From Clostridia bacterium (GTDB lineage Bacteria; Bacillota; Clostridia; Oscillospirales; Acutalibacteraceae), in assembly GCA_017625435.1 (NCBI GenBank), contig JAGAKX010000007.1:1-43433 (forward strand): DNA of 43,433 nucleotides, written 5' to 3'. Position 1 is the stretch's first letter, and every line of letters starts with the position of its first letter. The translations under genes and the position numbers were made by a program. The notes beneath the pieces were generated by a model. That model searched no databases. It had not been told where the DNA came from and was given only the letters and a program-made list of their open reading frames with translations. Shown here in pieces: positions 1 through 7,177 of this stretch.

Positions 1-281
1 CAATCCTGACCCTCTCTTTTTTCATGATAAAATTTATATATTCCGTTTTCCTTATAAAGGCGATATCTTTGATAATCAGGTGGATATGTTGAGGAAGAAT
101 ATGTATAAAAGAACTCGGTAATATCTTCTGCGGCAATATCTGCTCCAACCACACGTTCTCTGTTTCCTGTCATAATAAAAAGAAAAACAACTACCGCAAT
201 TGCAACGGCACCGCATATACTTCCAATCACCAGGTATCTCCCCTTCCTTATTTTTCCTCTTTTCGCATTTGTTTGGTGCAT
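1..281 (-). CDS. Membrane-anchored hypothetical protein, 3' part cut by window edge
   Basis: An open frame runs from an ATG at 281 off the left edge, giving the first 93 residues. The N-terminus is short and basic, followed by one hydrophobic helix at about residues 16-37, so the rest is probably extracytoplasmic. The outer part is rich in Tyr and Phe (ITEFFYTYSSSTYPPDYQRY). I recall similar tails in uncharacterised proteins of gut Firmicutes but cannot name a family. A GGGGAGG Shine-Dalgarno lies about 12 nt before the ATG, which is rather far. The longer reading in another frame that begins at 309 is a shadow. The real frame has the membrane helix. Confidence 0.6.
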   Translation of the reverse strand, partial: MHQTNAKRGKIRKGRYLVIGSICGAVAIAVVVFLFIMTGNRERVVGADIAAEDITEFFYTYSSSTYPPDYQRYRLYKENGIYKFYHEKREGQD

Positions 282-337
282 AATGCTCGTTGACCTCCCC
301 TCTTGACAAAATCTTTTTCAGAAGAGTAGATTTTTAA

Positions 338-367
338 ATTATAACACATACAAAAGCAAAAAGACAA
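338..367 (-). promoter_or_regulatory. Sigma-A promoter for the left-edge membrane protein
   Basis: The -10 TATAAT (343-338) carries a TG-type extension, and a TTGTCT -35 (367-362) lies 18 bp upstream. The -35 overlaps the 3' arm of the spoIVB terminator hairpin, so the next gene starts directly after spoIVB transcription ends. Confidence 0.5.
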
Positions 368-385
368 GGGCAAAATGCCCCTGTC
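351..385 (-). terminator. Intrinsic terminator after spoIVB
   Basis: On the minus strand there is a 10-bp stem (385-376 with 372-363, one G-U pair) and a 3-nt loop, followed by a T-rich tract at 362-351. Confidence 0.8.
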
Positions 386-392
386 AAATCAT

Positions 393-1571
393 TTATCCTG
401 CCGCCTCCAGCATATTATCAATAAATATTCCGTAGCCCTTTGTGGGGTCATTTACAAAAACGTGTGTTACGGCACCTACAATTCTGCCGTTCTGGATAAT
501 AGGGGAGCCTGACATTCCCTGAACAATACCGCCCGTTATTTCAAGCAGTTCATCATCTGTAACTTTAACAACAAAATTCTTGTTTTCAGCGGATTTGCTT
601 ATTCTTTCAATCTCAATTTCAAAAATTTCAGCTTTATTATCTCTTACGGTTGAAATTATCTCTGCCTTTCCCGTTGTCACTTCATGCAAGAAAGCAACGG
701 GCAGAATGTCAAGCGTGTTTGAAATAATGTCAATATTTCCGTATATACCGTTTTCATTATTGGTAATAATACTACCGTAGCTGTCACCTGTGATTGTACC
801 TTTAAGCTCTCCTGCGGTGCCGTTGATACCTTTTGTTATACCCGTAAGCGTTGCATCACAGATTTCACCTTTTTCCGTGGGAATAATTTTTCCTGTATCG
901 GTATCATATATTCCGTGTCCAAGAGAGCCAAAACTACCGTTTTCCGCATCGCAGTAGGTTAGAGTGCCGATACCGCCCGTTGAATCTCTTATCCACAGTC
1001 CGCACTTGTATTCACCGGTAACAGCCGATATTTCAGGTGTCAGCGTAACCGCAATTGTCTGCCCGTCCCTTATTATTTCGATATCAAGAGGGCATCCTTC
1101 AGAAGATGCAATTATTTCGGATAATTGCGCGTTATCGGAAATTTTGATATCTTCCACGGTTTTTAAGGTATCACCGACCTTAATTCCTGCATCCGTTGCC
1201 GGCGAAGCATTGCCTTTATCCGTGTCGAAGCTTTCTGTCCCGACAACAAGAACACCGTCGGTTTTCAGTCTTATGCCAATAAGATTTCCTCCGGGAATAA
1301 GATATTTTCTGTCTTGCTCACGCTTGAGGTCATTGTTGCGACTCAGTATATCAGTTACGGGAAGAAAAACATTGTGCTTATTTGTACCGTTTCCTGCCGA
1401 TGCAGGGATTTTACCATTCCTATTCTGTAAAATATGCTCCGACAAATATATTACGCCATCGCTTATATATGCTTCATCGGAAAGACTTAAATTCAGACAT
1501 ACAATAAATGATAAAATAAACAGAGAAACAGCAGTTATAACAGAAGTTGATATTTTTATAATTTTTTTCAA
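393..1571 (-). CDS. spoIVB: SpoIVB, sporulation serine peptidase (family S55)
   Basis: In sporulating Firmicutes SpoIVB is made in the forespore and secreted into the intermembrane space. There it cleaves SpoIVFA so that SpoIVFB can activate pro-sigma-K. This reading has an N-terminal membrane helix (about residues 7-27), a PDZ domain (about 95-170) and a C-terminal S55 peptidase domain. The catalytic His is in LGHGI (H219) and the Ser in GMSGSP (354-356). The start is a TTG at 1571, 7 nt behind GGAGGTG, giving 392 residues (family about 420). The same frame stays open to 1817, but that upstream stretch is the pduL end and its terminator. A TATAAT-like box lies at 1623-1618. Family assignment is firm, and it implies a spore-former. 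Confidence 0.93.
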   Translation of the reverse strand: MKKIIKISTSVITAVSLFILSFIVCLNLSLSDEAYISDGVIYLSEHILQNRNGKIPASAGNGTNKHNVFLPVTDILSRNNDLKREQDRKYLIPGGNLIGIRLKTDGVLVVGTESFDTDKGNASPATDAGIKVGDTLKTVEDIKISDNAQLSEIIASSEGCPLDIEIIRDGQTIAVTLTPEISAVTGEYKCGLWIRDSTGGIGTLTYCDAENGSFGSLGHGIYDTDTGKIIPTEKGEICDATLTGITKGINGTAGELKGTITGDSYGSIITNNENGIYGNIDIISNTLDILPVAFLHEVTTGKAEIISTVRDNKAEIFEIEIERISKSAENKNFVVKVTDDELLEITGGIVQGMSGSPIIQNGRIVGAVTHVFVNDPTKGYGIFIDNMLEAAG

Positions 1572-1669
1572 TCCTTCACCTCCGTTCAATTGAATTTTTA
1601 GCGAAAGAAAGAAAAATATTATAGTCAATCTCAGCTTAATACTGCTTATTTTTCTAATAGAAAAAATTG

Positions 1670-1707
1670 CAAAAAAAAATAACGGTACCCGAAAAAACGG
1701 ATACCGT
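1670..1707 (-). terminator. Intrinsic terminator after pduL
   Basis: A 10-bp stem on the minus strand (1707-1698 with 1691-1682, one wobble) and a 6-nt T loop are followed by a run of nine T residues. It separates pduL from spoIVB. Confidence 0.88.
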
Positions 1708-1725
1708 AAAAAGTTATTTATGTAC

Positions 1726-2301
1726 TTATTTGATGATTTCGCCCATAGCGTTGCCGCCTGCAAGAACTGCATTGGCTTCGTCTGTGTCAATGTGCATAGC
1801 AAGTGCAAAGCTGTCATTTACACGTACAACAACATCACCGAAAACAAGAGAACGCTCGGGGGAGTCAACCTTAACGCTTACAACCTGCTTGTCTGTAAGA
1901 CCGAACTCAGCTGCATCTGCAGTTGTCATATGAATGTGTCTCTTTGCAACGATAACACCTTCACTGATTTCAACCTCACCCTTGGGACCTACAAGCTTGC
2001 AAGCACCGGATTCCTTGATGTCACCGGATTCTCTTACGGGAGCAGAAACACCGATTGAACGTGCATCGGATGCAGAAATTTCAACCTGAGTTGCATTTCT
2101 TACGGGACCGAGAATTGATACGCCGGGGAAGGAAGCCTTAGGTCCGATAACCTGAACTCTTTCTTCACAAGCATACTGACCGGGCTGGGAAAGGTCCTTT
2201 TTCTTTGTAAGCTCATAGCCTTCGCCGAAAAGAACTTCAAGATCTGCCTTTGAAACGTGTACGTGTCTTGCAGATGTTTCTACGAGAACTTTTTTATCCA
2301 T
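1726..2301 (-). CDS. pduL: PduL-type phosphate acyltransferase (phosphotransacetylase)
   Basis: This enzyme exchanges CoA and phosphate on short acyl groups (acetyl-CoA or propionyl-CoA to acyl-phosphate), the step before acetate kinase makes ATP. The 191-residue protein has the two PduL beta-barrel repeats. Visible metal-site histidines are in SARHVHVS (residues 10-17) and AKRHIHMT (around 124-131), with a further His in LAMHIDT. It lacks the N-terminal extension that targets some PduL proteins to microcompartments, and no shell genes are in the window, so a cytosolic fermentative role is likely. GGAGGAAAC precedes the ATG. It is transcribed divergently from the hydrogenase operon and shares its regulatory region. 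Confidence 0.92.
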   Translation of the reverse strand: MDKKVLVETSARHVHVSKADLEVLFGEGYELTKKKDLSQPGQYACEERVQVIGPKASFPGVSILGPVRNATQVEISASDARSIGVSAPVRESGDIKESGACKLVGPKGEVEISEGVIVAKRHIHMTTADAAEFGLTDKQVVSVKVDSPERSLVFGDVVVRVNDSFALAMHIDTDEANAVLAGGNAMGEIIK

Positions 2302-2333
2302 TTTTTGTTTCCTCCATAATATATTTCTACATC

Positions 2334-2362
2334 ATTATACATATTACTGAAGCCATTTACAA
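2334..2362 (-). promoter_or_regulatory. Sigma-A promoter of pduL
   Basis: On the minus strand there is a TTGTAA -35 (2362-2357), a 17-bp spacer and a TATAAT -10 (2339-2334). It lies 38 bp from the Rex-type operator of the divergent hydrogenase operon. Confidence 0.65.
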
Positions 2363-2399
2363 GAGTAAAAAGCACATTTTTCTGAAAATAACAAAAAAA

Positions 2400-2417
2400 T
2401 TGTTAAAAATATAACAA
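2400..2417. promoter_or_regulatory. Rex-type operator (NADH/NAD+ sensor site)
   Basis: The 18-bp inverted repeat TTGTTAAAAATATAACAA matches the clostridial Rex consensus TTGTTAANNNNTTAACAA at every fixed base except one. Rex represses fermentative redox genes when NADH is low and leaves DNA when NADH binds. The site covers the -35 of the upstream hydrogenase promoter. No rex gene is in the window, so the match is by sequence only. Confidence 0.72.
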
Positions 2418-2428
2418 ATTTCTATATT
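2400..2428 (+). promoter_or_regulatory. Upstream promoter of the hydrogenase operon (overlaps Rex site)
   Basis: TTGTTA (2400-2405), a 17-bp spacer, then TATATT (2423-2428). The -35 is the left half-site of the Rex operator, so binding would block polymerase directly. Confidence 0.45.
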
Positions 2429-2444
2429 TTCTTTATTTTTACTA

Positions 2445-2473
2445 TAGACTTAAAAAAAATCTTATGTTATAAT
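2445..2473 (+). promoter_or_regulatory. Downstream promoter of the hydrogenase operon
   Basis: An extended -10 (TGTTATAAT, hexamer 2468-2473) has a weak -35 TAGACT (2445-2450) 17 bp upstream. It is 66 bp before the hydC start. A -10 of this quality can work with a poor -35. Confidence 0.5.
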
Positions 2474-2538
2474 ACACGATGTATGGCTATGTGCTATAAC
2501 GCAATTTTGTATATTATTTGATTGGAGGAAATACACAA

Positions 2539-3033
2539 ATGGAGAAAAAGATCAGTAAACTTCCCTTTATTGATACTCCCGAACAGGCAAAGAAACTCGA
2601 GGAAGCAATTGCTGCCGCAAATGGTGACAAGAGCCGTCTTATGGCAGTTATGCAGGATGCTCAGGCAATCTACGGCTATCTTCCTTACGAGGTTCAGTGC
2701 AAAATAGCTGAAGGACTTGATGTTCCCGTAGAAAAGGTTTACGGCGTTGCTACCTTCTATGCACAGTTTGCACTTTCACCCAAAGGCAAGTACAACATTT
2801 CAGTATGCTTAGGTACTGCTTGCTACGTTAAGGGTGCTCAGCAGGTTCTTGATAAGATCTGCGAGGTTCTCGGAGTTGACGCAGGTGAGTGCTCTGAAGA
2901 CGGAAAGTTCTCAATTGAAGCATGCCGTTGTATCGGTGCTTGCGGACTTGCTCCCGTTATGACAATAAACGAGGATGTATACGGCAGACTTACTGCTGAT
3001 ATGATTCCCGGTATCCTTGCAAAATACGAATAA
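2539..3033 (+). CDS. hydC: HydC, NuoE-like [2Fe-2S] subunit of the bifurcating hydrogenase
   Basis: This is the 24-kDa NuoE-type subunit with a thioredoxin-like fold. With HydB and HydA it forms the trimeric [FeFe] hydrogenase that couples NADH and reduced ferredoxin to H2. A C-terminal [2Fe-2S] site is visible as CLGTAC (two Cys four residues apart) and CRCIGAC. Length is 164 residues, normal for the family. The ATG at 2539 is chosen because GGAGG lies 10 nt upstream; the frame is open back to 2518. It is the first gene of the operon, separated from hydB and hydA by about 4 kb of accessory genes. Confidence 0.9.
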   Translation: MEKKISKLPFIDTPEQAKKLEEAIAAANGDKSRLMAVMQDAQAIYGYLPYEVQCKIAEGLDVPVEKVYGVATFYAQFALSPKGKYNISVCLGTACYVKGAQQVLDKICEVLGVDAGECSEDGKFSIEACRCIGACGLAPVMTINEDVYGRLTADMIPGILAKYE

Positions 3034-3056
3034 GTAAACCTAAAGGAAATATTTTT

Positions 3057-3404
3057 ATGAAAATCAGTACCTTAAAAGAATTACTTGAAGCGGATGTACT
3101 TTGCGGTGAGGAATTTCTTGAAAGCGACGTTCATTCAGCCTGCGGAAGCGATATGATGAGTGACGTTCTTGCTTTTGTAAAGGATCAGGCCGTTCTTCTT
3201 ACAGGCCTTGTAAATTTACAGGTTATCAGAACCGCTGAGATGATGGATATGTTATGTATCGTTTTTGTCCGTTCAAAGCGACCCACTCCCGAAATGGTGG
3301 AGGCTGCCAGAGAAAGCGGCATTGCTCTTCTTGCAACGAGCAAACGTATGTATGATGCCTGCGGAACTCTCTTTTCTAACGGATTGACGGGTACGAAAAT
3401 ATGA
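3057..3404 (+). CDS. DRTGG-domain small protein 1
   Basis: A 115-residue protein related to the small DRTGG-domain proteins that accompany clostridial hydrogenase operons. DRTGG domains also occur in HPr kinase-like and CBS-containing regulators, where they are thought to bind ligands or mediate contacts. No catalytic motif is visible. The central GSDMMSDVLAF region and the alternating hydrophobic strands fit a small alpha/beta fold. It starts 24 nt after hydC with AAAGGAA before the ATG, and its stop overlaps the next start as ATGA, which implies coupled translation. Function is unknown; a regulatory or scaffold role is inferred from context. Confidence 0.75.
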   Translation: MKISTLKELLEADVLCGEEFLESDVHSACGSDMMSDVLAFVKDQAVLLTGLVNLQVIRTAEMMDMLCIVFVRSKRPTPEMVEAARESGIALLATSKRMYDACGTLFSNGLTGTKI

Positions 3405-3826
3405 GTGAATCATTAAATTTCCACTTTGATGTTGACGGTGAAAATTTTGTATCGGCAGGACAGGCATCTGTTCAGGTAAAAAAGAACCTGAGAAGATTGG
3501 GTCTTCCCCCCGAAATTATTCGTCAGGTTTCAATTGCTCTCTATGAGGGCGAAATCAATATGGTAATTCACGCACACGGCGGAACGGCTGACATAAACGT
3601 TTTTGAAGACAAAATTGAAATAATCCTTGCTGATAAAGGTCCCGGTATTGCTGATATCAATCTTGCAATGCAGGAGGGTTATTCAACCGCTACCGAGAAT
3701 GTCCGTTCGCTGGGCTTCGGTGCAGGTATGGGTCTTCCCAATATGAAGCGTTATACCGATGAAATGAAAATTGAATCGGAGGTCGGCGTCGGAACGACCA
3801 TTACGATGTGTGTTTACCTCAAGTAA
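3401..3826 (+). CDS. RsbW/SpoIIAB-like anti-sigma-type ATPase domain protein
   Basis: A 141-residue stand-alone HATPase_c domain of the anti-sigma factor/serine kinase type (RsbW, SpoIIAB). The N-box is around YEGEINMVIHAH, the G1 box is DKGPGI, the G2 box is GFGAGMGLPNM, and GVGTTI lies near the C-terminus. RsbW-type proteins phosphorylate a partner protein on serine or bind a sigma factor. No STAS-domain antagonist or sigma factor is encoded nearby, so the substrate is unknown. It overlaps the previous gene by 4 nt. In this operon it probably passes a signal from the neighbouring sensory hydrogenase, which is inference. Confidence 0.85.
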   Translation: MSESLNFHFDVDGENFVSAGQASVQVKKNLRRLGLPPEIIRQVSIALYEGEINMVIHAHGGTADINVFEDKIEIILADKGPGIADINLAMQEGYSTATENVRSLGFGAGMGLPNMKRYTDEMKIESEVGVGTTITMCVYLK

Positions 3827-3839
3827 ATAAGGTGATGAT

Positions 3840-5126
3840 TTGAATTCTTACAGACACTCTGTTGTGCTTGACGTGGATAAGTGTACGGGATGCACTTCCT
3901 GTATAAGACGCTGCCCCACGGAAGCCATAAGAATCAACGGCGGTCACGCCGAAATCAATACAGACAGATGTATTGACTGCGGCGAATGCATAAGAGTCTG
4001 TCCCAATAATGCTAAAAAGGCAATGTGTAGTAAATTTGAGCACTATCTTCATTATAAATGGAAAATTGCTCTTCCGGCACCTGCTCTTTACGGACAGTTC
4101 GACGGACTTGATGATGTAGACTCCGTGCTTCAGGGACTTAAGGATATCGGCTTTGACGATGTATATGAGGTTGCTAAGGCTGCTGAGATAGTTTCAAACT
4201 ATACACGTATCTTCTTAAAATCCGAAGGCATCAAAAAGCCCGTTATCAGTTCAGCGTGTCCCGTTATTTCAAGGCTTATATCTCTTCGTTTCCCTTATCT
4301 TAAGGACAACATCCTTCCGATGCTTCCTCCCATGGAGATTTCTGCAATGGAAGCACGCAAAAAGGCAAAGGAGGAGCACCCGGAATTATCCGATGAGGAT
4401 ATCGGTGTTTTCTTCATTTCCCCCTGCGCTGCAAAGGTAAGCTACATAAGAAACGGATACGGAGATTATAAAAGTAATGTTGATGTAGTAGTATCCCTGA
4501 ATGACATATATTTTATGCTTCTGGGAGCTATGAAGAAAAACCGGACTCCCACAATTTCATCCGAAGCCGGAATGATAGGTATCGGCTGGGCAACCTCAGG
4601 CGGTGAATCCTCTGCAATTCTCAATGACAGTTATCTTTTTGCGGACGGCATAGAAAACTGTATTCAGGTTCTCGAATCCATTGAGAACGGCAATATACCG
4701 CACATTGAATTTGTTGAGCTTAATGCCTGCATCGGCGGATGTGTCGGCGGAGTTATGACAATTGAAAATCCCTTTATTGCAAAAACACGTTTACAGACGG
4801 TAAGAAGATATATGCCGGTTTCCAAGAACTTTATAGGTTCCGATGTAAATTTTGTGCCGGACAGCTTCTTAACCGACTCGCTTCCGGATTACACACCCAT
4901 TTCAAGACTCAGCGAAAGTATGTCTGAATCTATGAGAATGATGGCAAAAATGCAGGAAATCAGGAAGAATCTTCCGGGTATTGACTGCGGTGCCTGCGGT
5001 GCTCCCACCTGCAGAGCCTTTGCTGAGGATATTGTAAGGGGAGTGGCAAACGACCGTAAATGCGTTGTGCTTGAGCACAATAAAAAAGAAGAAACGGACG
5101 AAGGAGCATCTGAAAATGACAGTTAA
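3840..5126 (+). CDS. hydS: HydS-like putative sensory [FeFe] hydrogenase
   Basis: A 428-residue H-cluster protein. The order is two [4Fe-4S] ferredoxin motifs (CTGCTSC and CIDCGEC, residues 15-54), an [FeFe] hydrogenase domain (about 75-330) and a C-terminal Fes-type four-Cys motif (CGACGAPTC from 383, plus C408). The loops are SSACP (137-141), SPCAAK (194-199) and NACIGGC (C297, C301). The L1 loop has Ala where catalytic enzymes carry a Cys, the change I recall for characterised sensory HydS proteins. No PAS domain is present, which suggests the group D rather than group C layout. Start is TTG at 3840 behind AAGGTGAT; the nearby ATG at 3836 meets a stop at once. Likely an H2 or redox sensor rather than a producer. 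Confidence 0.85.
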   Translation: MNSYRHSVVLDVDKCTGCTSCIRRCPTEAIRINGGHAEINTDRCIDCGECIRVCPNNAKKAMCSKFEHYLHYKWKIALPAPALYGQFDGLDDVDSVLQGLKDIGFDDVYEVAKAAEIVSNYTRIFLKSEGIKKPVISSACPVISRLISLRFPYLKDNILPMLPPMEISAMEARKKAKEEHPELSDEDIGVFFISPCAAKVSYIRNGYGDYKSNVDVVVSLNDIYFMLLGAMKKNRTPTISSEAGMIGIGWATSGGESSAILNDSYLFADGIENCIQVLESIENGNIPHIEFVELNACIGGCVGGVMTIENPFIAKTRLQTVRRYMPVSKNFIGSDVNFVPDSFLTDSLPDYTPISRLSESMSESMRMMAKMQEIRKNLPGIDCGACGAPTCRAFAEDIVRGVANDRKCVVLEHNKKEETDEGASENDS

Positions 5127-5442
5127 GAAGTTAGCTGAAAAATATTCATTTGAGGTTCTTTCAATGCCCGAACCCGAAAAAGAGATAAACGGCGGTTATA
5201 TCGGCGATCTTCTCAGCTGGGTAATGGGCAGAGCAGAAGCTTCAAACATCTGGCTCACAATAATGACAAATATGAATATTGCAGCAGTAGCTCAGCTGTC
5301 CGATGTTTCCGCAGTTCTTATCTGTGAGGGTGCAAGACCCGACAGCGACGTCATTTCAACCGCAAAAGAAAAAGGAGTCAATATTCTTCTTTCTGCGGAT
5401 ACGGCTTATAACACAGCTGTAAGAATCAGCAGCGATATATGA
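5116..5442 (+). CDS. DRTGG-domain small protein 2
   Basis: A 108-residue second DRTGG-type protein, a paralogue-like partner of the gene at 3057. The region GGYIGDLLSWVMGRAE matches the typical GGY-x2-DLLS-x-VMG block of these operon-linked proteins. The ATG at 5116 is chosen because AAGGAG sits 9 nt upstream; the frame is open back to 5065, inside hydS. The start overlaps the hydS end by 11 nt and the stop overlaps the next start as ATGA, so translation is probably coupled on both sides. No enzymatic residues are evident. Confidence 0.78.
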   Translation: MTVKKLAEKYSFEVLSMPEPEKEINGGYIGDLLSWVMGRAEASNIWLTIMTNMNIAAVAQLSDVSAVLICEGARPDSDVISTAKEKGVNILLSADTAYNTAVRISSDI

Positions 5443-6179
5443 ATAAGTATTATTACGACCTACATATTCATTCCTGTCTTTCTCCCTGCGGGGATGATGA
5501 TATGACACCAAACAATATTGCAGGTATGGCGGCCCTTAACGGTCTTAACATAGTTGCTCTCACAGACCACAATTCAGCTAAAAACTGTCCCGCATTCTTT
5601 GCGGCAGCAAAAAGAAACGGAATAATCCCGGTTGCCGGAATGGAGCTTACCACCTCCGAGGATATACATCTTGTATGTCTCTTTGAAGAGCTTTCCGATG
5701 CTCTCAGATTTGACGGGTTTATTCAGTCTCACCGGATTCTCATTCCGAACAGAGTTGATATTTTCGGTGAACAGAAAATACTTGATGAACAGGATGAATT
5801 AATCGGCACCGAGCCTTATCTCCTTTCCAATGCAACGGATATATCCGTAGACAGCGCAGCTGAAATTGTAAAATCCTTTGACGGTATATGCTATCCTGCC
5901 CACGTTGACCGTGAAGCAAACGGCATAATCGCAACTCTCGGTATTTTTCCCGATGATGAAAATTTCCTTAATGCAGGCTTTCATAACGGTGAAAAAATCG
6001 AGGAATATAAAGATAAATTTCCCGCCCTTAAAACGAGAAGACCTCTTGTTTCTTCCGATGCTCACTATCTTTGGGATATGCGTGATAAAAAGTATTATCT
6101 TGAGCTTGAGGATGAGCCCTATTCGGGAGATAAGGTGAGAAAGGAACTATTTAAGCTTCTCAGAGGTAAATATGTATGA
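5439..6179 (+). CDS. PHP-domain phosphoesterase
   Basis: A 246-residue member of the PHP (polymerase and histidinol phosphatase) metal-dependent phosphoesterase family. Metal-binding motifs are visible in order: DLHIHSCLSPCG (residues 8-19), LTDHN near 42, YPAHVDRE in the middle and SSDAHYL near the C-terminus. Relatives hydrolyse phosphate mono- or diesters, including nucleotides and 5' RNA ends. The substrate here is unknown. It overlaps both neighbours by 4 nt (ATGA). In a cassette with two kinase-type ATPases, a phosphatase that resets a phosphorylated partner is an attractive but untested role. Confidence 0.85.
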   Translation: MNKYYYDLHIHSCLSPCGDDDMTPNNIAGMAALNGLNIVALTDHNSAKNCPAFFAAAKRNGIIPVAGMELTTSEDIHLVCLFEELSDALRFDGFIQSHRILIPNRVDIFGEQKILDEQDELIGTEPYLLSNATDISVDSAAEIVKSFDGICYPAHVDREANGIIATLGIFPDDENFLNAGFHNGEKIEEYKDKFPALKTRRPLVSSDAHYLWDMRDKKYYLELEDEPYSGDKVRKELFKLLRGKYV

Positions 6180-6730
6180 AAGAGCTTTCTCTGAACATTC
6201 TTGATATTGCACAGAACTCCGTCAAGGCAGGTGCAGATACAATCCGCATCACTCTTACGGAAGCTGAAAATAAGCTTACAATCCTTGTTTCTGACAACGG
6301 CTGCGGTATGAAGGAGGATTTTCTGAGAAACGTTCAGAATCCGTTTACCACTACGAGAACCACGAGAAAAGTAGGACTCGGTATCCCTCTTTTCAAGCTT
6401 GCTGCTCAGCAGACCGGAGGAGACATTAAGCTTTCATCCCGTCATAAGGATGAATTTCCCGACAATCACGGTACGGAAATTGAAGCCGTGTTCTTCACCG
6501 ATCACCTTGATTTTACGCCTCTGGGCGACATAATCTCAACAATTACCGTATTGATTCAGGGACAGCCTCACATCAGATGGATTTTTTCACACACTACTGA
6601 AAAAGGACAGATTAATCTTGATACGGCAGAGCTTAAAGAAGTGCTCGGCGACGTTCCTCTTGATACCTTTGAGGTGATTTCGTGGATAGGCGACTATCTT
6701 AAAGAGCAGTACAATGAAATAGGTTATTAA
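6176..6730 (+). CDS. GHKL ATPase (histidine-kinase-like domain without DHp domain)
   Basis: A 184-residue protein with an N-terminal GHKL ATPase domain: ILDIAQNS is the N-box (about 8-15), SDNGCGM the G1 box and GLGIPLFKLA the G2 box. There is no phosphoacceptor helix and no sensor or membrane segment, so it is not a complete histidine kinase. The C-terminal 60 residues are unassigned. GAGGT precedes the ATG, which overlaps the PHP stop. In Acetobacterium-type operons a similar ATPase gene is found beside the bifurcating hydrogenase. Role unknown. Confidence 0.82.
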   Translation: MKELSLNILDIAQNSVKAGADTIRITLTEAENKLTILVSDNGCGMKEDFLRNVQNPFTTTRTTRKVGLGIPLFKLAAQQTGGDIKLSSRHKDEFPDNHGTEIEAVFFTDHLDFTPLGDIISTITVLIQGQPHIRWIFSHTTEKGQINLDTAELKEVLGDVPLDTFEVISWIGDYLKEQYNEIGY

Positions 6731-6772
6731 ATTTTAGTAATAAATAAAAAAGTATTTGAAAGGAAAATTTTT

Positions 6773-7138
6773 ATGAAGTCTTTAGCAGAACTTGCAGCAA
6801 TTAAAGAAAAAATGCAGAACAAAGTTGTACTTCGTGAAGGTTCCTCCGACATAAGAGTAGTTGTCGGTATGGCTACCTGCGGTATTGCAGCAGGCGCAAG
6901 ACCTGTTCTCAATGCTTTTGTTGAAGAAGTTAACAACCTTGAACTCAGCGACAAGGTAACAGTTACACAGACCGGCTGTATCGGTATCTGTCAGTTTGAG
7001 CCCGTTGTTGAAGTTTTCGAAGCAGGCAAGGACAAGGTTACTTATGTTAAGATGACTGCCGAAAAGGTTAAGGAAGTTGCTGAAAAGCACCTTAAGGGCG
7101 GCAAGGTTGTTGCTGAATACACAATCAGCAACGTTTGA
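6773..7138 (+). CDS. Thioredoxin-fold [2Fe-2S] ferredoxin
   Basis: A 121-residue [2Fe-2S] protein of the TRX-Fd type. Cysteines are at MATCGIAAGA (about residue 36) and QTGCIGIC (two Cys about residues 68-72). The first motif lacks the second Cys of the usual pair, so cluster ligation may be incomplete or use another residue. It resembles the N-terminal domain of the next gene product, HydB, and may exchange electrons with it or be a structural subunit. A 42-nt gap separates it from the six-gene sensory block, with AAAGGAAAA before the ATG. Confidence 0.82.
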   Translation: MKSLAELAAIKEKMQNKVVLREGSSDIRVVVGMATCGIAAGARPVLNAFVEEVNNLELSDKVTVTQTGCIGICQFEPVVEVFEAGKDKVTYVKMTAEKVKEVAEKHLKGGKVVAEYTISNV

Positions 7139-7177
7139 TAAGTTATAAACTCAGATAAAATATTGGAGGTATAAATT

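Noticed and set aside
76..309. A 77-residue minus-strand reading at the left edge
   Set aside because: It starts at a TTG inside the Shine-Dalgarno region and is Cys/Arg-rich. The neighbouring frame from the ATG at 281 has a proper membrane helix and is the real gene.
964..1593. A 209-codon plus-strand open frame
   Set aside because: Antisense to spoIVB, with no start signals; the spoIVB frame has clear catalytic motifs.
1726..2301. A bacterial microcompartment locus around pduL
   Set aside because: No shell protein, aldehyde dehydrogenase or diol dehydratase gene is nearby and PduL lacks a targeting extension.
3840..5126. Reading the HydS-like gene as a second H2-producing hydrogenase
   Set aside because: The L1 Cys to Ala change, the short ferredoxin region and the Fes-type tail fit sensory HydS better; significant turnover is unlikely but not excluded.
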